64,000 nucleotides of DNA from an uncultured Bacillota bacterium (GCA_937876465.1 CALEHV010000043.1:5102-69101); one strand, 5' to 3'. Positions 36,419 through 45,745 are shown, numbered from the stretch's first letter. Notes: generated from the sequence alone by a model not told the origin. Program-made: numbers and translations.

Positions 36419-37395
36419 ATGATAGCTTCATCTTTAATTTTGACGGCAGTTACGACATTAAGTGGGGTTAACAATGTCGCTAAGGCGAATAAAATAGAAA
36501 TATTAAAGCAAAACTCAATTGAAATAATCCAAAAAGCATCAACAGAGTTTGAATTTGATGTAATTGGATTGAATATAAATGACCAGTTTCAAATTACAAA
36601 GGAAAAAATTCTTTCGTTTTATGAAGAAAATAATCTTCTTAATGATGATTATATTGAAGCTATGAAGACGAAAGTGGTAGAAGATGACTCTTTTCAAATC
36701 ACTAATATCGAAAGTTATGAATTATCTAGTTTTGATAAAATATCAATAAAAAATATGATTAATGATATTCGTGAAATAAGCATTGTAGAGAATAACAATA
36801 ATTTGAGATTTAAAAGTGGGAATTTCCAAATTCCAGCGGAAATTTTTAGTGATTTAAATAATAAAGACAAAAGTGGAAGCAATCAGAACGACAATCAGCA
36901 AGATGGGACGGCAACATTTCAACATACATTGCCAATTTTGGAATATAATTCTTCTAATGTTACAAGTACTGTTGGTGGAAAGGTCGATGGTATAAATTTT
37001 GTTGGAATCATAGCAAATAGAGATTCTTGTATAGGTTTGTACAACACCGTTGCAAGATTTTTAAATAATCAAGTTATGTATGGTGCGAGTGGAATAAAAG
37101 GGCCTGCCTCTATGATAATTGAAACCTTATTGACACTTACTCCAGCGCCGGTAACAACCGTTATAAGTGCGCTCGTTGGATATTTCACTGGATTGTGGTC
37201 ATCATTCTGCTCTTTGTTTACATCGGGTGGCCCAATAGGGATTGTTGTCGGTTTGATAATCGGCCTTGTTGAGCTGCATGCATTGCAACTCTAGTTACTA
37301 TGTTTGTAATGGGTGCACAAGGGAAAGGCTTTGCTGTTGGTTGGAAAGTGTATAATTTGTTCAATTGGAAGTGGTACTGTGGCGAAGCAAATTAA
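36419..37395 (+). pseudogene. Secreted protein with hydrophobic Gly-rich C-terminus (toxin or bacteriocin-like), single-base frameshift
   Basis: ATG 36419 follows AGGAGG and opens a signal-like segment (MIASSLILTAVTTLSG) without N-terminal basic residues. Residues 30-165 are acidic and helical (possible pro-region). A Ser/Asn/Gln linker follows, then a hydrophobic Gly-rich region (about 190-291: PAPVTTVISALVGYF, SGGPIGIVVGLIIGLVE). The frame stops at 37294, but the next frame continues directly from 37273 with CIATLVTMFVMGAQGKGF and ends NWKWYCGEAN at 37395, so one base seems lost near 37272. The hydrophobic tail and the downstream membrane protein suggest a pore-forming toxin with immunity partner. 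No family recognised. Confidence 0.55.
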
Positions 37396-37903
37396 CGACA
37401 ATTTTTATGACAGGTTTATAGATGAAAGTGCTCTTCAAAATATTCCTGATGAAAAAACTAAACAAAAATACTGGGTTTTATATTTTTCTTTTATACTATT
37501 CTGTCTAATCTCTTCATCACTTCCAACTTTTGTCGGTTATTATTTTAAACATATCTTTTCGATAATTATGTTTATATGGTATGTATTATTCATTTTTTTA
37601 GCGGTGTTATCGTTTATTAAAATTCTAATGATTGATAGTAAATATAAAGTATTTAAGAATCATTTATTATTCTTATTGAGTTTGCCATACATTATCCTGA
37701 TGATACTTATGCTTACTCTTCCGATTTTTACAACACAGTTTGTGCCTTTGGAAAATGGAGCATTCGAAGTGAACTTCAACCCATTCTTTTATTTTTTATT
37801 TTTTCTTCCCCTCTTTTTTGGCTACACGATATTTATCTATTATGCATTTATGAAATGTTTCGCAAAATATGTAAAAAAGCATAAAAAAGATGTTTTTAAC
37901 TAA
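37379..37903 (+). CDS. Multi-span membrane protein, possible immunity partner
   Basis: 174 aa if translation starts at GTG 37379, which overlaps the corrected end of the preceding gene by 17 nt; an earlier in-frame GTG at 37313 lies wholly inside that gene. After a polar N-terminus there are four hydrophobic spans (about 30-50, 58-80, 95-120, 135-158) and a basic C-terminus. No family recognised. Small four-span proteins directly after membrane-active peptides often give self-protection, which is the basis of the suggestion. Confidence 0.55.
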   Translation: MAKQINDNFYDRFIDESALQNIPDEKTKQKYWVLYFSFILFCLISSSLPTFVGYYFKHIFSIIMFIWYVLFIFLAVLSFIKILMIDSKYKVFKNHLLFLLSLPYIILMILMLTLPIFTTQFVPLENGAFEVNFNPFFYFLFFLPLFFGYTIFIYYAFMKCFAKYVKKHKKDVFN

Positions 37904-37989
37904 CTCTATACTAAAAAAGATTTTTTAAATACTGATTTCCGAGTCATAATATAACTCAAGTTAAAAAAACAAAAACAGAACGCTCAGAT

Positions 37990-38109
37990 ATGGAGAAAAT
38001 TTTAATTAAAAATGCAAAAATTGATGATTTAGCGAGCATCGATCCCACAGATTCTGAAAAATCAAAAGAACAGCTTGAAATTGTTAAAAAATTAGATGAT
38101 TTAGATTAA
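37990..38109 (+). CDS. Small acidic ORF, 39 aa, doubtful
   Basis: Starts MEKILIKNAKIDDLASID and ends KKLDDLD; composition is protein-like. No ribosome site, and the frame stays open upstream of the ATG, so it may be the tail of a lost gene. Not recognised. Confidence 0.3.
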   Translation: MEKILIKNAKIDDLASIDPTDSEKSKEQLEIVKKLDDLD

Positions 38110-38556
38110 TAAAAGGAGATTAACTATTAAGAATCAAGATAAAAATTCAAAATAATTAATTTCCATAACGAAAACATTCCAAATAACAATGGAATTAAAA
38201 AAATATTGTGATAATTCGCAGTAATTATCTAAAAGATGATAAGTCAAAACGAGTATTACTTGTTTCGACTTAACTAATTCTAAGTAATCCCTAGTAGCAA
38301 GTGATTACTTTGTAATCTATAAGAGAAAGTTCCACAAAGAGAACTGTTTTCGTTATACAAATCAATTTTCTCTTGATTTCTAATAGTTAAAAACCCCCTT
38401 TCTTAGAAGCAGTAGAACCATATTTATTTTATCTAAAATGTTGCAACGACTTTGTCAAATAACAAGATAATTCGTTTTATCTAAAGAAAATCACTCTTTT
38501 AATGAGTGATTTTTTTGTGCACAAAGACCATCGTAAATGATAATATTGTGGTAACG
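38110..38556. other. Non-coding stretch with inverted repeats
   Basis: No gene seen. Two hairpins stand close together: an imperfect 14-bp stem at 38241-38271 (AAGTCAAAACGAGT facing ACTTGTTTCGACTT) and AAGTAATC (38282-38289) facing GATTACTT (38303-38310). They could be ends of a lost element or a small RNA; neither can be shown from sequence. Confidence 0.4.
38489..38516 (+). terminator. Rho-independent terminator
   Basis: AATCACTC (38489-38496) pairs with GAGTGATT (38504-38511) around 7 nt and runs into T residues. No complete gene lies directly upstream, so it may end a lost gene or a small RNA. Confidence 0.75.
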
Positions 38557-38748
38557 ATGAATATAGATTACGCATAGTTATTAAAACAATATAGAGAAAA
38601 GATGTTTTTGTCACAAAGAGATTTGGCATCAAAGCTTGGTATTTCTTACACAACGGTTAATAGATGGAAAACTGGAAAGTTTGTTCCAACTATTCAAATG
38701 AAGAAGAAACTATATAGTCTTTTTAAGAAAGCAGGATTGATTAAATAA
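38557..38748 (+). pseudogene. Small XRE-type helix-turn-helix regulator with in-frame TAG
   Basis: From ATG 38557 the frame gives six residues, then TAG (38575-38577), then LLKQYREKM and the helix-turn-helix LSQRDLASKLGISYTTVNRWKTGKFVPT, to TAA at 38746. Full-length relatives begin the same way with a Gln, Glu or Lys in place of the TAG. Translation could restart at ATG 38602, giving 48 residues that keep the DNA-binding helices. Either a pseudogene or a shortened regulator. Confidence 0.6.
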
Positions 38749-38869
38749 CATAATTTAGGATTAAGCCCTATTTATCATCTGACAACAAATTTATAAACAT
38801 GAAAGTTAAATGAGGTTGTTGTCGCATTTAGTGATTAATAAGCATCTTATTAAATGAAAGGTAGCATTT

Positions 38870-39177
38870 GTGAACGAAAAAGATTTTGAAAATGCCTTTA
38901 AAAGAGCGTTTCAAAAATGTGATGAAAAAGGCGAAATGAAGTGCTTGAGAAAATTTATAATGAGTATTACAAAATCGTTTGTTTTTGTATCTCAAAAAAT
39001 GTCCAAGGAGACGCTCTTATCGAAGATTTGGCTCAAGATACGTTTATAAGATTCTTTGAAAATGCACGGACAGTGAGGGGTTCAGCGAAATATTGCCTTG
39101 TAAAAGTCGCAAATAATCTCAACTTAGGTCTTGATCACATTGATTATGATGGTTGTCTACATTGGATGCGGCACTGA
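38870..39177 (+). pseudogene. Sigma-70 (ECF-like) region 2 remnant, frameshifted
   Basis: GTG 38870 starts NEKDFENAFKRAFQKCDEKG. The match then moves to another frame at 38941 (LEKIYNEYYKIV, DLAQDTFIRFF, VKVANNL), which is sigma region 2 with the core-binding helix. Restoring one A near 38938 joins the frames. Region 4 is absent and the last residues look unrelated. Not functional as it stands. Confidence 0.65.
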
Positions 39178-39264
39178 TTGACATAAAAACTTGACAAAAA
39201 TGCAAATATATCAAAAGTGTAAAACAAAATAATTTAGAAACTGCAAGTTAGAACTTTACAATAC

Positions 39265-39292
39265 TTGACAAAATGTGTAGACACTTTATAAT
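39265..39292 (+). promoter_or_regulatory. Consensus promoter, leaderless
   Basis: Perfect TTGACA (39265-39270), 16-nt spacer, perfect TATAAT (39287-39292). The ATG at 39299 comes 6 nt later, so transcription should begin at or next to the start codon; no ribosome site fits. Confidence 0.85.
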
Positions 39293-39298
39293 TTAGTC

Positions 39299-40393
39299 AT
39301 GAAACAAATTATCAAAGACCTAATTAACAACTTGTGGAATGGTAAAGCAAATGTTATCCATGTTAATAAATCAATGGATGTCAGTGATGTTTTATTGCGT
39401 GATGTAAAAAATGCAATCGACGAGAATAGCAAAAACTATTTCTTTTTCCATGCGTATCCAGGTAACACGAAAGATGTCGATTTACTAAACAACATCCAGA
39501 AAACAATGTATTTGTTAAAAGATAATAAGATGGTTTTTATAATCCAAGATCTTTTCTATTTTCAGTCTCCTCAAGCTATTATTAACGCTTTTTATGGTAA
39601 AAAAAATATTACCGCTATCATTACTACAAATATTGATATTGTTTATGCTTTAAAAAACGATGATACACAAATACGTGGTCGTTACACGAGATATTTTTTG
39701 GCTCCAGAATTATACGGAGATGTAGTAGATACAAGTGATTACCATTTGGATGGACTATTTAATTTCTTTTCAAAAAAAGAAGCAACAGAAATATATAAGT
39801 ATATTGTTTGGCATAGTGGAGAGGTTTTGTCCTTTAGACAGCTATATGAATCTATTAAGGTAAATAAAACTCTTCCATTTTATATTGAAGCGATTAATTA
39901 TATGAATAAGGCTGGCATGATTTATATCCTTGAAAGAGTAGAGATAAAAGAAGGAAAAAAACTGTCTTCTGGAATTGTTTTTTATCCAACTTATGTTTCT
40001 GATATTGATTTAACAGATTTGCCAAATGAAAAGAAATTCAAATTAAAAAACGAAGCTTATCTCGTTGCTAAAATGTTTTCTAATAATTGCATGGTTTATC
40101 GTGCGATATCTTATTATGGCGATACGATTGATGGAAAATATAAATCTAGAGTGGAATTCAACCGTGGATTTCTAATTGAATATTATGACCGTAAATGCGT
40201 TATTAAAATTGATTTTGACGATGATGATAATGCAATTGATAGATTTAAAAAAGCAAAGAGCAATATTCCTCATATGATTGCAGTTCTAGGGCAAGTGGAA
40301 CTAAGAGTAGACAAAGACGGTATGGCTTATTGTGGTTTACAAACGTTGTTTGAGAAAGGCTTAGACGGCTATGGCGGATTTCCAAAGAACTAA
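39299..40393 (+). CDS. P-loop-less paralogue of an AAA_14/DUF4143 ATPase, unknown role
   Basis: 364 aa. It parallels the ATPase encoded next: both open with an NGK-x-N-V/I segment, but Walker A (GLRRAGKT in the partner) is here a non-P-loop sequence (IHVNKSMDV). Walker B DEVQ is IQDLF, and the sensor strand VFVTGSNSDIL corresponds to AIITTNIDIVYAL. The C-terminal half has a winged-helix-like part (HSGEVLSFRQLYESIKVN) and an acidic DFDDDDN stretch. So it looks like a catalytically dead subunit paired with an active one. The genes overlap by 23 nt. Not a described system as far as I know; the paralogy is by eye. Confidence 0.6.
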   Translation: MKQIIKDLINNLWNGKANVIHVNKSMDVSDVLLRDVKNAIDENSKNYFFFHAYPGNTKDVDLLNNIQKTMYLLKDNKMVFIIQDLFYFQSPQAIINAFYGKKNITAIITTNIDIVYALKNDDTQIRGRYTRYFLAPELYGDVVDTSDYHLDGLFNFFSKKEATEIYKYIVWHSGEVLSFRQLYESIKVNKTLPFYIEAINYMNKAGMIYILERVEIKEGKKLSSGIVFYPTYVSDIDLTDLPNEKKFKLKNEAYLVAKMFSNNCMVYRAISYYGDTIDGKYKSRVEFNRGFLIEYYDRKCVIKIDFDDDDNAIDRFKKAKSNIPHMIAVLGQVELRVDKDGMAYCGLQTLFEKGLDGYGGFPKN

Positions 40394-41606
40394 AGAAGTT
40401 GATACATTATTATCATTTATTGGTAATGGCAAAGTTAATATTGTTGCTGGTTTAAGAAGAGCTGGAAAGACTTATCTATTAGATACAGTTTTTGTAAACA
40501 AACTAATTAATGAACTAAAAACCTATGTTGAAAAAGATATTGGTATTCTTTACCTTGATAGTGTCGATAAAGACATAAGAACAGAGGTTCAACTCGACTC
40601 TGCGCTTGCTAATTTAGCTAAAAATAATAAGAAAATCATCATTATTGATGAAGTTCAGTTAGCAACTGGCTTTGTTAATTCATTAAAAGCATTTGTAAAA
40701 ATGCATCCAGAGATTGCCGTTTTTGTAACTGGATCTAATAGTGATATTCTTTCTAAACAGATTATTGCTATGTTCCAAGGTTCTGCAGAAACGCTTATTA
40801 TAAATCCACTAACATATAAAGAAATAATAGAAGAAATTCCTGACTATCCTATTGATACTTATGTTGCTTATGGTGGGTTGCCATATATTGTATTAGAAAA
40901 GCAAGAGAAAAAAGCGATTGAATTAGAAAAGATATTTAAAGAGTTATACGAAAGAGATGTTGAATCCAAAATAAATAAAACTTTGAAGTATTTATCAACT
41001 GTCCACGCAAAAGAATTAATCAATTTAATTTCTTCTTCAGCTTCTCCGGTTAGCCCAGCTTCGATTGCGAAGAAGTTTTTGCATGGTTTAAGTAGGAAGG
41101 GATTAGATGAGGTTATTGTCGTAAAAGAAATCAACGACATTTTATCTATTCTTGAAGATTGCTTTTTATTAAAGCACATTTTAATAGACGATTATGAAAA
41201 AAGAACACCATTAGAGAATATTGGTCTTAATAAAAAATACTACTTTGCTGACAATGGTTTAAGGTACATTAAATGTTTTGACTTATCAAAGGCTATGGGC
41301 TATTGCTTAGAAAATGCTGTATTTATTCATCTTTCCAAGAGAGGAATTATTCCGACAGGTTATCTTATGCTTGGAGAGAAAAATGACATAGTCGGTGAAA
41401 TTGATTTTGATTATATGTTCGAAAAGAAGCAATATCTTCTCCAAGTTACTCACACAATTAACGAAAAGGATTATAAAAGAGAGATTGGGAATCTTAAAGA
41501 TTTACCTTCTTCATTCATAAAACAAGTTGTATATATGAATAACATAACTGGAAAAGAGGAAGAAGGAATTACTTATCTACGCGGCAAAGAATTCTTTACT
41601 AAATAA
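40371..41606 (+). CDS. AAA_14 ATPase with DUF4143 domain
   Basis: 411 aa. Walker A GLRRAGKT (residues 27-34), Walker B IIIIDEVQ (Asp93, Glu94), sensor VTGSNSDIL, and arginine-poor LTYKEI segment as in AAA_14. The C-terminal half is DUF4143-like: a helical region (about 200-280), YYFADNGLRYI, and a nuclease-like fold core (EIDFDYMFEKKQYLLQV, resembling the E...D...QxK layout). This family is widespread and often horizontally transferred; function is unclear. Its overlap with the P-loop-less gene suggests a heteromeric complex. Confidence 0.88.
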   Translation: MADFQRTKEVDTLLSFIGNGKVNIVAGLRRAGKTYLLDTVFVNKLINELKTYVEKDIGILYLDSVDKDIRTEVQLDSALANLAKNNKKIIIIDEVQLATGFVNSLKAFVKMHPEIAVFVTGSNSDILSKQIIAMFQGSAETLIINPLTYKEIIEEIPDYPIDTYVAYGGLPYIVLEKQEKKAIELEKIFKELYERDVESKINKTLKYLSTVHAKELINLISSSASPVSPASIAKKFLHGLSRKGLDEVIVVKEINDILSILEDCFLLKHILIDDYEKRTPLENIGLNKKYYFADNGLRYIKCFDLSKAMGYCLENAVFIHLSKRGIIPTGYLMLGEKNDIVGEIDFDYMFEKKQYLLQVTHTINEKDYKREIGNLKDLPSSFIKQVVYMNNITGKEEEGITYLRGKEFFTK

Positions 41607-41611
41607 GAATT

Positions 41612-42043
41612 GTGCATACTTACTCAACTCAATTAGCGCCATCTATTTATGTATTTAGCGATCATATTGAAGTTTTTTCTTACGGGAATCCACTGTCTGT
41701 TCAACCTAAAGAAGAGTTCCTAGATGGTGTTTCAAAGCCTATCAACCCTAAACTCATGGATATTTTCATGAAAATTCATAAATCAGAACCAAGTGGTAAA
41801 GGCGTTAATACGATTAAGAAAAAGTATGGTGAAGACGCTTTTGTAATGAATAGTGAGTCTTTTACTGTTTCTATTCCGTTTAATGAATTAGCTTTGGAGG
41901 ATAATGTCCCTCAAGATGTCCTTCAACAATCCGAGATAGATATTCTTATCGAAGCAATTAAGAAAAACCCAAATATAACCAGAGCAGAATTGGTTAAGCT
42001 TATTGGCAAGACTATCAAAACTGTGGGAAGAATAATTGTTTGA
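41612..42043 (+). pseudogene. C-terminal fragment of an AlbA_2/HATPase_c_4 ATP-binding protein
   Basis: 143 codons from GTG 41612. IEVFSYGNPLS, SKPINPKLMDIF and SGKGVNTIKKKYG match the C-terminal ATPase part of AlbA_2-type regulators of about 450 residues, with the start of a winged helix (NITRAELVKLIGKT). The DNA-binding and first half of the ATPase domain are missing. Confidence 0.75.
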
Positions 42044-42206
42044 TTGGAAAATGAAAGGAATTTTCCTTTCATAATCAGAAATCTATATGACGAAATACAA
42101 AAATGCCAAACATTATCTCAATATGATTTATTAGAAACGGAACTTTGAAATAGAAAAATAACTAAAAAATATGGCTGTCATTTTAAAAAATATTTGCTGA
42201 TAGTAT

Positions 42207-43118
42207 TCATAATTTAAATTTGTTTCTAAAGTTGTATTTATCAAGCACATTTTTCTTTCTTTTCAAATCGACATGTGTATATATTTCAGTAGTGGATATT
42301 GATGAATGACCCATCAGTTCTTGAACAGTTCTCAAATCGCCTCCATTTGATAAAAGATTTGTGGCAAAAGTATGTCTTAGACAATGAGGGGTATATGTAC
42401 TAGAAATATGCAACTCTTTTAGCAATTGTTTAAACAGTGAATCTATTGAATGAGTTCCTAGTCTTTCTTTATTTTTGTTCAAAAAAAGATAATCGTTTTG
42501 GCATTCAACACTTTTTCTTATTCTCCAATATCTTTGAAGATTAGACCAGCAATCATTGTTTGGGATATATGCGATTCTTTCTTTCTTTCCTTTTCCATGA
42601 ATGATAATTATTCTGCTGGCAAAGTCAATGTCGTTGATTTTAATGGTACTTGCTTCATTGATACGGATACCAGTAGTTATTAGCAAATCAAATAATGCTA
42701 AATCGCGATTAGATTTGAAGCAATCATACATAGATGTGCATTTGCTTCTTTGACTATATAGGTGAAAGAGCATTTTTTTGATGATTGATATCGGCATTGT
42801 CTTTGGGATGCTTTTTTCATCTTTAATGTTTAAAGCAATCTCTTTAGTGTAATTGACTTTAATTTTCTTATTAACTTTTAAATAATCCAAAAATAACGAT
42901 ATCGATATTCTTTTCCTTTTTATTGATGATGCTTTATAACCACCTTTTATTAGTGATTGAAAATAAGATGCAACAGTCATTTTGCTTAACAAATTGTCCT
43001 TAAAATGCGAAATGAATAAAGATACATCATATTTATATGCACTTATTGTTTCTTTGCTCTTGTTAGATGATGATTTCAAGTGATCTACATATTCATCCAG
43101 TAATTTCATCATTTTCAT
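42207..43118 (-). CDS. Tyrosine recombinase / integrase
   Basis: 303 aa, XerC/D-sized. N-terminal SAM-like core-binding domain (about 5-90), then the catalytic domain with all active residues: Arg152 (TGIRINEAS), Lys176 (HGKGKKE), His245 and Arg248 (PHCLRHTFATNLL), His271 (MGHSSIST) and Tyr280 (EIYTHVD). Strong AGGAGG ribosome site on the minus strand. It points away from the pentapeptide-like gene, with which it shares a 90-bp divergent promoter region. It sits among defence genes and may have moved part of them or act on an invertible segment; no att repeat was found next to it. Confidence 0.93.
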   Translation of the reverse strand: MKMMKLLDEYVDHLKSSSNKSKETISAYKYDVSLFISHFKDNLLSKMTVASYFQSLIKGGYKASSIKRKRISISLFLDYLKVNKKIKVNYTKEIALNIKDEKSIPKTMPISIIKKMLFHLYSQRSKCTSMYDCFKSNRDLALFDLLITTGIRINEASTIKINDIDFASRIIIIHGKGKKERIAYIPNNDCWSNLQRYWRIRKSVECQNDYLFLNKNKERLGTHSIDSLFKQLLKELHISSTYTPHCLRHTFATNLLSNGGDLRTVQELMGHSSISTTEIYTHVDLKRKKNVLDKYNFRNKFKL

Positions 43119-43208
43119 ACTTTCTATTCCTCCTGTTTTTTGTTTGTAAATATAACAAGAAATTGATAAAATTTTCTTACAATAATTAGGAATTATGGAG
43201 ACAAAACA

Positions 43209-44522
43209 ATGGGTATTTTTGATTTTGAAAAATCATTGATCCACAATGATGAAACCATAGGCAATAGTGATTATTTTTCAGAGTTGCTACAACAACCAAG
43301 AAGCAGTCATAAGAGAAACTCAGCAAAAGATGTTACAGTTTCAAACATATTCTCCAAAAGACAATGTTGGTCATTTTCTTCTTTAAAAAACGTTTTTTTC
43401 ATCAACACAAAATTAAGCAATTTTTCATTTCAAAGTTGTTATTTGGATGGATGTTGTTTCATTAATGATAAGAAAAAGAAATGGCTTCATACAGTTTATT
43501 ACACCAATTCTTTTGTAAAGAACACAACTTTTAAAAAAATCGATTTTACCAATGTAGATTTTTCAAATGCTATTTTCCAAAACTGCATTTTTTATTCAGT
43601 CTCTTTTAGATCATGCAATTTTATGCACTCAAAATTTATTAATTGTTCATTTAGATTTGTTTCAATGCGATATTCTAATTTTGAGTATTCTATGTTTATA
43701 AATCCTTCCATAAGTTCATCCGTCTTATCGTTTAATCAATCACCATACATTATTGGTGGCATTGAAATGGTTAAAAATGGTAAATATATTAGACTCAATC
43801 AAAAAGGTGTCTTCATGAAAGCTAATGAATATGGCGATTATTTTCAAGACTTTATTAATTATTATTTAAAAAAAAACGAATTCTTCCCTCTTGTTAATCT
43901 TTATATGAATTTAAAAGAAGTCGAAAAAGCAAAAGAAGTTGCTTCAATGGGATTTAAAAAGGCAATCATGTTAAATAATCATGAACTAGCTTTTTCGTTT
44001 GCCAGATTGATTAATTATTATGGATTTTTATCTTTTGATGAAAAAAATAGCCTTCTTGAATTTGCGAATCAATCATTAGTACAGCAAGAAAATAACGATT
44101 ATTTAAAAGAAAGATTCTTTTCAATTCAAAATATTGAAGAAGAATTGTTATATCGACCATCTCAAGGCAGCATGCTTGTTGCAATTTTTAAAACTAATTT
44201 GCTCGAGGGTGATGAAAGACTAAATGATACATTAAAAGATATCGATGAATTTGGTGAGGGGTTTAGCGATGAAAATGGATATCATGTTTTAAAAGTCTCG
44301 CACAACTCTCCGTTCGAAATAGTTTGTTTGATTGTAGGGTTTATTGGGAGTGTTGCTTCTATTTCAAGCGTTATCGATACGGTTATCAAAAAAATCAAGG
44401 AGCGGAAAGCTAAAAAAGATAGCCGCAACAACGAAGTTGATAATGTTGCTATTTCTGGGGCGAATGTCACCATTACATATTCTGATGGCAAGGTAATAAG
44501 AATTGAAAAAAAGATAAACTAA
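43209..44522 (+). CDS. Pentapeptide-repeat-like protein with C-terminal membrane segment
   Basis: 437 aa. Residues about 55-165 have the A/S/F-D/N-F spacing of pentapeptide or related beta-helical repeats (FTNVDFSNAIFQNCIF, SFRSCNFMHSKF). The middle (about 210-310) is helical, like TPR or an effector-associated segment. A single hydrophobic helix (about 365-385, VCLIVGFIGSVASISSVI) is followed by a basic tail and ISGANVTITYSDG. Ribosome site GGAG. Context in a defence island suggests a membrane effector. No direct homologue recognised. Confidence 0.6.
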   Translation: MGIFDFEKSLIHNDETIGNSDYFSELLQQPRSSHKRNSAKDVTVSNIFSKRQCWSFSSLKNVFFINTKLSNFSFQSCYLDGCCFINDKKKKWLHTVYYTNSFVKNTTFKKIDFTNVDFSNAIFQNCIFYSVSFRSCNFMHSKFINCSFRFVSMRYSNFEYSMFINPSISSSVLSFNQSPYIIGGIEMVKNGKYIRLNQKGVFMKANEYGDYFQDFINYYLKKNEFFPLVNLYMNLKEVEKAKEVASMGFKKAIMLNNHELAFSFARLINYYGFLSFDEKNSLLEFANQSLVQQENNDYLKERFFSIQNIEEELLYRPSQGSMLVAIFKTNLLEGDERLNDTLKDIDEFGEGFSDENGYHVLKVSHNSPFEIVCLIVGFIGSVASISSVIDTVIKKIKERKAKKDSRNNEVDNVAISGANVTITYSDGKVIRIEKKIN

Positions 44523-45659
44523 TATCTTTTATAAATAAGTTTTAATAAGTACGTCTTGTTATCATATTCTTCGTATTGTTCTACAGCATCTGTCTTTATT
44601 TTATAAAGATAGCCATTATTAATTCTTTTAACATTAAAGAAATCCTCGTTCGTTAATATAATCGAAGAATAATTAATAACTAATGTTTCACATTTTTTAA
44701 TTGTTTCTAAATCGAAGAATTCTTTTGAAAACCAGGAAAAATAATTCAGCTCTTGCAAAGAAGGTAAACCGTTATCCTTTAACGACATGTTGATTAAAAA
44801 GGAAGATGCTTGAAAGCGAGCGTTTATTTCGATTGCGTATAGTGTGTTTTTTCGATCACGCATAAAATCGACACCACATATACCTCTATATCCAAACAAT
44901 TGCATCTTATGGGCAATTTCTTTAGCTGCAAAATAAGATGACTTAAGAATTTCGTTACCAAGTATTTCGTTAGCATTGATAAAGTCTGCGCCTTGATATG
45001 ATTGCCTTTTTAGGTCGATTATTTGTATGGATGGTTGGAATATTATTACATCTTTTTCACTTATCAAAATATGTCTATTAAAGCTAATTGTGTTTTCAAT
45101 AAATTCAGAAACAAGGTAAGTGGTTTCGGGTTTTGTTTCTAGTAATAACTCATCCTTTCTTAATAAAAGAGTATTGTCACATCCTGCGCCATAAGGCTGT
45201 TGCAGAACGAACAATTCAGTATCCTTAAAATATGATGAAAGAGCTTTGTCATTTATTTGAGAACCTTTCAAAACAACATATTTCGGAAATTGAAAAGAAG
45301 ACAAATTGAATAGTTTTCGAAATTCGATTTTATTATTAAATAAATCAACAACTTTTTTATCGTTTACAACAAGAAAATTATTTTTAAATAATTTCAGCAT
45401 CAAAAGAATATGCTCGGCATTGATTATAAAACATGAATTTTGTATTGTGTTTCAAAGACATTTCGTTTTTGATTTGTTTTTCTATAAATTCGCTTTGGGC
45501 AGCATCTGACGCTAAATTTGGAGTTCTTATCTGCTTGAATGAAATATGGTTCGAATCATTGCTCCCATATAAAGAAATTGTTTTGCTAAAAAAGTCTCCA
45601 CAATCATCGACATCAGATTGTTTGTTTCCAATCCAAATAAAACAATTATTGTTAAACAT
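44519..45659 (-). pseudogene. ATP-grasp enzyme split by a frameshift
   Basis: Two frames on the minus strand form one protein. The first (45659-45384, 91 codons) has IWIGNKQSDVDDCGDFF and ends soon after FMFYNQ. The second (to 44519) continues with LKLFKNNFLVVNDKK, then the ATP-grasp core QQPYGAGCDNT, FIENTISFNRH, GVDFMRD and EINARFQASS. Read across, YNQ joins AEHILLMLKLF if one extra T near 45411 is dropped. ATP-grasp enzymes join a carboxylate to an amine; this pre-ATP-grasp layout also occurs in peptide-modifying ligases. The downstream frame may still be translated from ATG 45403, but without the N-terminal domain. Its 3' end overlaps the convergent gene by 4 nt. Confidence 0.7.
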
Positions 45660-45745
45660 AATTCCTAATTACTGTAAGAAAATATTAACAACTGCTTGTT
45701 TGGGTATAAAAAACCATTGTTTATAACAAACAAGGTCAAATGATG

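Noticed and set aside
39191..39223. A second TTGACA promoter ahead of the P-loop-less gene
   Set aside because: No -10 box at an acceptable distance; the nearest candidates give spacers of 11 or 21 nt.
42207..43118. Chromosomal XerC/XerD housekeeping recombinase
   Set aside because: Location inside a defence island with divergent accessory genes favours a mobile integrase, although the size would also fit Xer.
45384..45659. Independent 91-residue gene
   Set aside because: Its end joins the downstream ATP-grasp frame smoothly after one base change, so it is better read as the 5' part of that gene.
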